In this document: positions 58,435 through 64,000 of the stretch, piece by piece | Position numbering within the stretch: position 1 is the first letter of the stretch | Layout: every line of letters begins with the position of its first letter | From: Brassica napus | Lineage: Eukaryota > Streptophyta > Magnoliopsida > Brassicales > Brassicaceae | DNA: 64,000 nt | Direction: 5' to 3' | NCBI RefSeq assembly: GCF_020379485.1 | Contig: NC_063446.1 | Location: forward strand, 16,379,525-16,443,524 | Position numbers and translations under genes: made by a program | Notes under the pieces: model-generated | The model's database searches: none | The model's input: only the letters and a program-made list of their open reading frames with translations | Told to the model about the DNA's origin: nothing

Positions 58435-58934
58435 TATTACCGTAGGAATTTCCTCTCAATCGATTAAACCTCATGTTTTGTGAGAAAGCTTGCGTGAAAT
58501 TAAAACAAAGACAAAACAAATGTGAGTTAACAGAAACGCTAACGTAAGCACAAATATTGTAGATTTAAATAAGAAATCACCTGTGGAAAGTCAAAAGAAG
58601 TCTGAGATCAACCAAAAAGTTAATTCCTTTTTCGATTGCAAGTCAGCACTTTCAATGTTTGTCCTTTCTATATCTAGTAACAGAGTGGACCATAGATGAA
58701 TTTTTCTTATGTTTTTTTCAGCCCCAATGTTTAATTAATTAGGCTTTACGAAACGAGTATATCAACGCCTTGGCCCGATACGCATCATCATTATAGTATA
58801 TGTGTACAAGAGGTAACACTTTTTGAATTTATGACACGATGTAATTGTTTTAGAGAGAACAAAGTTAATATGCAACAATCGTTAACACATGTGCGCGGGT
58901 TATCAGCTAGTATCAGATTATTTGAAGAAGTAAC
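58435..58934. other. Downstream flank of the DUF3527 pseudogene
   Basis: No gene recognised. Probably old 3' untranslated sequence near the right edge. Confidence 0.4.
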
Positions 58935-60329
58935 TAATTAATTAAATCCTCCCCACAGGAGACAAAGGTGGCTGTGAGAGACACTTAGCCGTAGCCTCAG
59001 CTTCAATAAGACCTGAAAATGACTTCAACCTCTCGTTTTGAACCATCGACGACACCTCTATGTAAGCTTTGTTGTCTACACGACAAGTGTTTGGTTCCGT
59101 GCGTCCCTAGTTAACTATTAGGGATATATATCCCACATCAGGAATTCTAAGGGACATTAAGTAATATATAAAGGGTTAGGGTCAATCCACTGATCACCAA
59201 TTGGTTTTAAGTTAGAAGCCCATAATTAAACCCGAATCTAACATGGTATCAGAGCCCAGATCCTAAATACCCTAAACTCCTAATTTAAATTAAAATTAAA
59301 ATTAACCCTTCCGACCGGGTATAAAAGTTGTGTTAAACTCGCTCGACCGAGTATAAATGTCGTAAAGTTCCGAGATTTATGGCCGATAAGAGTCATCATC
59401 TCGAGGAGGGGTATTAGGGATATATATCCCACATCAGGAATTCTAATGGACATTAAGTAATATATAAAGGGTTAGGGTCAATCCACTGATCACCAATTGA
59501 TTTTAAGTTGGAAGCCCATAATTAAACCCGAATCTAACATTAACCGCTATACAAATGGAGAATGCTTGCAAGAGTGAGAGTGATGTATTGTACTCAACCG
59601 TGTATACACCTTCTCTGTATGGAGTGAAACTCAAGAATGGTTGTTGCTTGTTATTATCCTGTCAAAGAAATTGTAATGAGTTTCATAATTGGTGCCAAAA
59701 GGAAAAGCTAGCTAGACATGTTTCTATAAATCTGAACGAAAAGCTTGAAGGCTCCTGAAGTGGAGGCAGAGATGTCCCTGGGTTTGTTAGACTGATTGGT
59801 GAGGATTCTAAGGTAGCAGCCCATTTCCCAACCTCCACAGTCACATGAACAAAAGTAAACAGTGGTTGGTCATTCTTACACGTCACACAGAAAAGAGCTT
59901 GAACGTGTAAAGATTTACCATTTCTTGATAGAAGGGTTGAAGAAGATGGTTGACCATCAGAGAGAATATATGTTTCTGGTGTGCACCCTTTAGTGATGGC
60001 TCAGGAGATCTACATACATGGCTTGATTTTGGTCTAATCAGCGGGTCGAGTAACCTCCTCAACGGACTAGACCTGCCTCTGGTTGCTGTAGTACTGGTAT
60101 TATCTAAAGAAGAGCTTTCACTGAAATAAGATCTAGATCGATTGTCTAAACCAGCTCGCAATGGGACAAGTGTTGTGCTCAAGTGAGGAGGAGTCTGAGC
60201 GTCTTCGGCGCTGGAGTTTTTGTTTGACTTCCCAATGCTGAAGTTGAGTCTGCGAAATGGTGAAATGCTCCTTGCTCTTTCCGATACAGCTTTAACTGGT
60301 CTCTGAACTGACTGCTTGGGCAGTGTTTC
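58935..60329 (-). pseudogene. DUF3527-family protein pseudogene, cut by two retrotransposons
   Basis: Minus-strand pieces in different frames. From 60329: a Ser/Arg-rich segment with ARSISPFRRLNFSIGKS and RGRSSPLRRLLDPLIRPK. Then, shifted, VQALFCVTCKNDQPLFTFV. Then, shifted again after a deletion of about 100 residues, CDCGGWEMGCYLRILTN. After another shift, FTPYREGVYTVEYNTSLSLL followed by QAFSICIAV. A TRIM then interrupts. The frame resumes beyond it with an in-frame TAG, then VSSMVQNERLKSFSGLIEAE and a tail PPLSPVGRI ending at about 58938. These motifs are typical of plant DUF3527 proteins, function unknown; the Arabidopsis counterpart is probably At2g29510. The upstream part lies beyond the gypsy LTR, outside the window. 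Confidence 0.85.
59116..59539 (+). mobile_element. Complete TRIM (miniature LTR retrotransposon)
   Basis: 424 bases with two 128-base direct terminal repeats (59116-59243, 59412-59539) differing at three positions by eye. They are flanked by the duplication TTAAC (59111-59115, 59540-59544). The interior starts with the initiator-Met primer site TGGTATCAGAGC (59244-59255) and ends with a purine tract GAGGAGGGG before the second repeat. No coding capacity. Ends are TATTAG...CTAACA, so the usual TG is TA in both copies. Confidence 0.93.
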
Positions 60330-61244
60330 TGTAAGACCCGATCCCGGCCGACTAGGCCGCGGTCGATGCCTCACGTCGCTCAGTCCATACCCGGACCGAA
60401 CCTCTAAAAATTTTGCCCTTTATTTAAAATATCGCCCATTGGCGAGGGCTAACTCAGATCCTAGGTCAAGACTACCTTAGTCATTCCCTAGCTAGATCCT
60501 TTCAACTTATGCACAGCGGAATAACATCTATCATCCATTGCACTAAATCCAATCTAACACTTGTCTGGTCAGATCACCTCATCTACCGGTCAGTAAACAC
60601 AACTGCCAGCTAGCTCCAAGGTCGATCCCGAACCCAAATCAAGGCATACAAATCTGAGGTTCCATTCCCCTAACCATTCTATCTAGATCTATGCAACATT
60701 GCTAGATCATACCTTTGCCACATCCACAGAGCTTGTTAGCTCATCGGCCCAGTTACTCTAGCTGAATGAACTCATAAACCAGCTGATCGAGCTGTCACAC
60801 TCGAACTAAGCTAGGACCGAGCTATGGCCAGCTGCCATATACTGCGTCCAGCTCCTTTACACCTGCATAAACTCTTCCCTTGGGTACTTAGTCATTCAGC
60901 CAACCATCCCCACAGACATAAGTAACCCTTGAGAAGTCTTCAAACAACTAAGGACATGCATCTGGCCCTTACCGGCTCATGCACTGTCCCACATCCTTTT
61001 TACCTTATCAACTTATGATACCAAGTCCAGCTCATGCACTAACAATGCCCATCAGATCCTGAGTCAATCAACCAACCACCCCACATGATTCAGAACTGAT
61101 GAGTCTTCATACTTCCTAATCAGTCATGGAACCATGTCCCACTGAACCTGATTAGTGTCGCTCTTACCACCGGTGCATCCTTCGATCAATCAGATCAGAC
61201 ACCTTGATCCATCATCCAAGGATCAGGTCGTCCATCCTTGCCCA

Positions 61245-61565
61245 TGATCAGATCACACACGACCTGCCTTACCAACACCAAGGTTGATAACCAGCAATTC
61301 CTTATGATCAATATCATAAGTGACAATATGTTCCAGCACACAAACATATGATCAGATATCCTAACACAAGGATCTGACCCCAATATGCCCTCAGGTGCAA
61401 TTTCGACCGCAAGCAAACCTGCTCCAAAAACATAGCCAATGCTTTGCACATAGCTTACCAACCCAAGATTGATAACTAACATTCCTTATGATCAATAATC
61501 ATAAGTGACAAACATTTCACAATACACAAGCATATGATCCGATAACCTAACACAAGGATCTATCA
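61245..61565 (+). repeat. Imperfect duplication inside the gypsy LTR, about 190-base period
   Basis: Two copies of a block containing ATTCCTTATGATCAATA, ATCATAAGTGACAA, CATATGATC and CCTAACACAAGGATCT lie at about 61260-61380 and 61456-61565. Confidence 0.7.
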
Positions 61566-62219
61566 TTGCATGGCTGGTTCCATAACTAATCGATCATTTT
61601 CTCATTAAACCCAAATCTGGCCGATTTCAAATGTGATCCAAAAACTAAATAAAATTCATGTAAATTCATGATAATTCCCAACTAAGAGAATGCCATAATC
61701 AGAATTTGCAGAACCGGCCTCGATCCTAGAGATCTCGGCCACGAACAGCCAAACCGGCTAAACTGACCATCTCTAAATCAATTCGATAAAACCCAATAAA
61801 AATCATGATAATTCATTATAAATACCCACTAAGAAGAATCAATCATCAGATCCCCTCAAGTCCTTCAGGAACTATGAGATCCGATCATACCTTCCAAACC
61901 AAGGCCATGGAGGATTTCTCCTAACCGGCCAAGGCCATGGTTTAGTGTCATCAAGTCTGATCCAACAGACTACACCATAATCATTCATAATATATATATT
62001 CCTCAAGGATGTGCCATACTTGGCCATGATCAATTCCTCAGTCAACAGAATTGGAATTCAAAAGGTAATCATAAAACTGGTTACCTTATACATGATCTGA
62101 TTAGATCATGTGTCACTCCTTATTATGTTCGGCCATGCTCCTCCAGTGCACGCCTCTATCAATCCTTATCATATACTTCCAGTATTGATAAGTTCCATTC
62201 ATGGGTCGCACCCATCAGT

Positions 62220-62720
62220 CATTCCATGGAACTTCCATGAAACAACTTTCTACACTGCATCTACCTTCAAGGCTGTCTTGGCCTGTAAGAGTGGAGTCTG
62301 ACCTTCTCCCTTCTCTCCTGGTTAAATGCGTGTGTTCCCAAGACACAGAGGAAACCCAGATGTGATAATCCATGATCAAACATCATCACAGGGTCGACCA
62401 TCACTTCCCCCTTCAGTGCCCATGAAACTGCCTTTCTACACACATCTGCCCTTAAGGCTGTTCATGCCATTGAGAGTGGAGTCCGGCCTTTTTCCCTTCC
62501 TTCCTGACCATTTGAGTGTGTTCCCAGGGCACAAAGGAAGCCTAGGACATGATCATCCATGATCAATCACCATCAAAGGGTCGTTCTCAACTCCCCTTGT
62601 GATTGCCCACAAAACTGCCTCTTTCCTGCCTTCACACCACTCTTGATCTTGGATGGAGTAATCCGACTTTTCTCTCTCTTTTTCTCTGGTTTTCTTTGTG
62701 TTTCAGGGTGTAGAAGGAAG
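62220..62720 (+). repeat. Imperfect tandem repeat inside the gypsy LTR, about 190-base unit
   Basis: Two full copies and part of a third share CATGAAAC..CTTTCTACAC, AAGGCTGT, GAGAGTGGAGTC, GTGTGTTCCCA(A/G)G and CCATGATCAA in order (about 62225-62400, 62420-62590, then 62605 on). Confidence 0.7.
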
Positions 62721-64000
62721 CCCTGGTGTGCCTGCAAAGGCACGGACTTGCCTGCCTTTTATAGAAGAAGGGGTGGTTACTTTTTGGTGGTTACTTTTTA
62801 ACCATTGCATCCCTTTGGTTTCAATCCTGGCCATTGATTTAATCAATGGTCCAGATCACACCCTTTCGCCTCTGGCAGTTACCACACACCCTGGAACTGC
62901 CAATCCACTCCTGGACAAGGCCAAATAAGGCCCAGACTGATTGCCCATGCCCCTGGCTCAATCCCAAGAGCCCACCAGCCCATCGGCACACACGGGTCAC
63001 CCACATGGCCCGGCCACTGTCCAGACCCGGCCCAACTGCCCATGACTTGAACACTCAGTCCAGCTGAGTTGAGCTGATCCCCAGCTGTCCCAGCTGAGTG
63101 AGCTAGTCCATCTAGCTCAGGGAGCTGACACACTCTTCAGTGAGCTACATTGAGCTACACTACACTTCACCTAGCTGGTCGAGCTTGCTTACTGCATCGC
63201 CCAGCTGTTATACACTGTGTCCAGCTTGTTTCCTTTATCTTCTTCAATCCTTCTAAGTCCCTTGGTCAATTTCCAGACCTAGACTTAGTTTTCCCATGAT
63301 TCATTCTGATCACTCACTTCATCGAGCTTCACCTGGATCTTGTCCAGCTACCAGCTCGCTTGTCCAGCTCCTTTGAGCTTGTCTCCTTCTTGGATTAGCT
63401 ATGCCTTAGCTTCCTGATGCCCTTAACCTTACTTCAAGGCTATGACACGCTTGTCTTTGGGCCATATGACCATACTGGTGCATTTCCACGCACCGCAGTC
63501 CGTCCGGACGATCCTATCCAGAATCGGGGACATGACAAGTCTCCCCCACTTACGAAGGATTCGTCCTCGAATCCAGTGGTGTTAACCTCTTGTCTCATGA
63601 CAAAGGTTCCATCCGAACTCCTTTGTACCCGGAGCATGGAGCATGCTCGATTGGTTCTTTCTAACCAATTCGTTGCATCTCCCACCTTGTTCCTTCTCAC
63701 TGACCACGTCCTGGTCATCATATACACAACAAGTCTCCCCCACTTGATAGATATTTAACCCAAAATCTTATCAAGTGGTCCATCAAGCACCCATACAAAT
63801 ACCTGACTTGTGTCTCAGACCCAACTCTCCGGGTTGCGGTCCTAGTAGACACCAAGTCTCTTACTCTCTGACCCTAGTCCATGACTAGATCATCTTCAGT
63901 CCCTAAGAACTTACTGCATACCCGAGTCTTAGTAGATTTACCCAATCTCCAAGCCACTCAATGTATCAGTCAAGTCTTAATGAACTCGTTCCAATCTTTA

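Larger units (their letters stand above)
60330..64000 (-). mobile_element. Ty3/gypsy retrotransposon: complete 3' LTR and start of interior, continuing past the window
   Basis: On the minus strand, a purine tract AAGTGGGGGAGACT (about 63551-63538) precedes an LTR starting TGTCATGTCCCCG (63537) and ending CTTACA at 60330, about 3.2 kb. The tract and the GGATTCGAGGACGAATCC before it resemble the other gypsy element. The LTR contains internal tandem duplications and an AGCTG/GAGCT-rich stretch (about 63050-63390). The short ORFs inside it look incidental. The rest of the element and its other LTR lie to the right. Confidence 0.8.

Noticed and set aside
59555..59758. Plus-strand ORF of 67 residues
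   Set aside because: It lies antisense to the recognisable DUF3527 C-terminal segments and has no family resemblance.
59883..60374. 163-residue minus-strand ORF as an intact protein
   Set aside because: Its first 15 residues come from the gypsy LTR and its last 30 are past a frameshift; it is part of the DUF3527 pseudogene.
62110..63758. Several 60-110 residue ORFs at the right end
   Set aside because: They lie in the gypsy LTR and its internal repeats, with no retroelement motifs.

Overview
This is plant nuclear DNA from the mustard family, and Brassica is the best fit. Gene content and order match Arabidopsis thaliana chromosome 2 (as I recall it, roughly At2g29510 to At2g29940, reversed here). 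The genes have plant GT-AG introns in AT-rich DNA, and the spaces between genes are filled with plant transposons. Species and chromosome cannot be read from the sequence.

Left part (1-36 kb), mostly genes. An ABCG31/PDR3 transporter gene (minus strand) runs off the left edge. A SINE with a Helitron sitting in its target-site duplication follows. Then come two related F-box/FBD genes on the plus strand: the first (10.6-12.4 kb) is broken and the second (21.3-23.0 kb) looks intact. At least six Helitron-type elements surround them, and one carries the 3' half of a matrix metalloproteinase gene. On the minus strand follow a UGT71D-type glycosyltransferase, the pleckstrin homologue PH1, anthranilate synthase alpha (ASA2) and the replication licensing factor CDC6. 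I placed exons by translating each splice junction; ASA2 (11 exons) and CDC6 (16 exons) both give open frames of the expected length.

Middle (36-60 kb), almost all transposons. A young, intact 6.15 kb Ty1/copia element has near-identical LTRs, a 56-residue hydrophobic ORF in its leader, and an intron-like gap whose removal would fuse gag to pol in frame. Next come a decayed minus-strand Ty3/gypsy element with LTRs of very unequal length, a 1.45 kb poly(A) retroposon with 16-bp target duplications, a tRNA-Val(UAC) gene split by a hAT-type element, a Mutator-like element packed with GACGACT/AGTCGTC fold-backs, an isolated gag ORF and another Helitron.

Right end (58.9-64 kb). A DUF3527-family pseudogene is cut by a complete miniature LTR retrotransposon (TRIM) and by the 3' LTR of a large minus-strand gypsy element that runs off the right edge.

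The genes do not form a pathway. ABCG31 exports lipidic cargo or abscisic acid, ASA2 starts tryptophan synthesis, CDC6 licenses origins (a perfect E2F site lies upstream), PH1 binds phosphoinositides and the UGT glycosylates small molecules. Their adjacency reflects conserved gene order. About 15 Arabidopsis genes expected between CDC6 and the DUF3527 gene are absent, consistent with gene loss after genome triplication, with repeats filling the gap.
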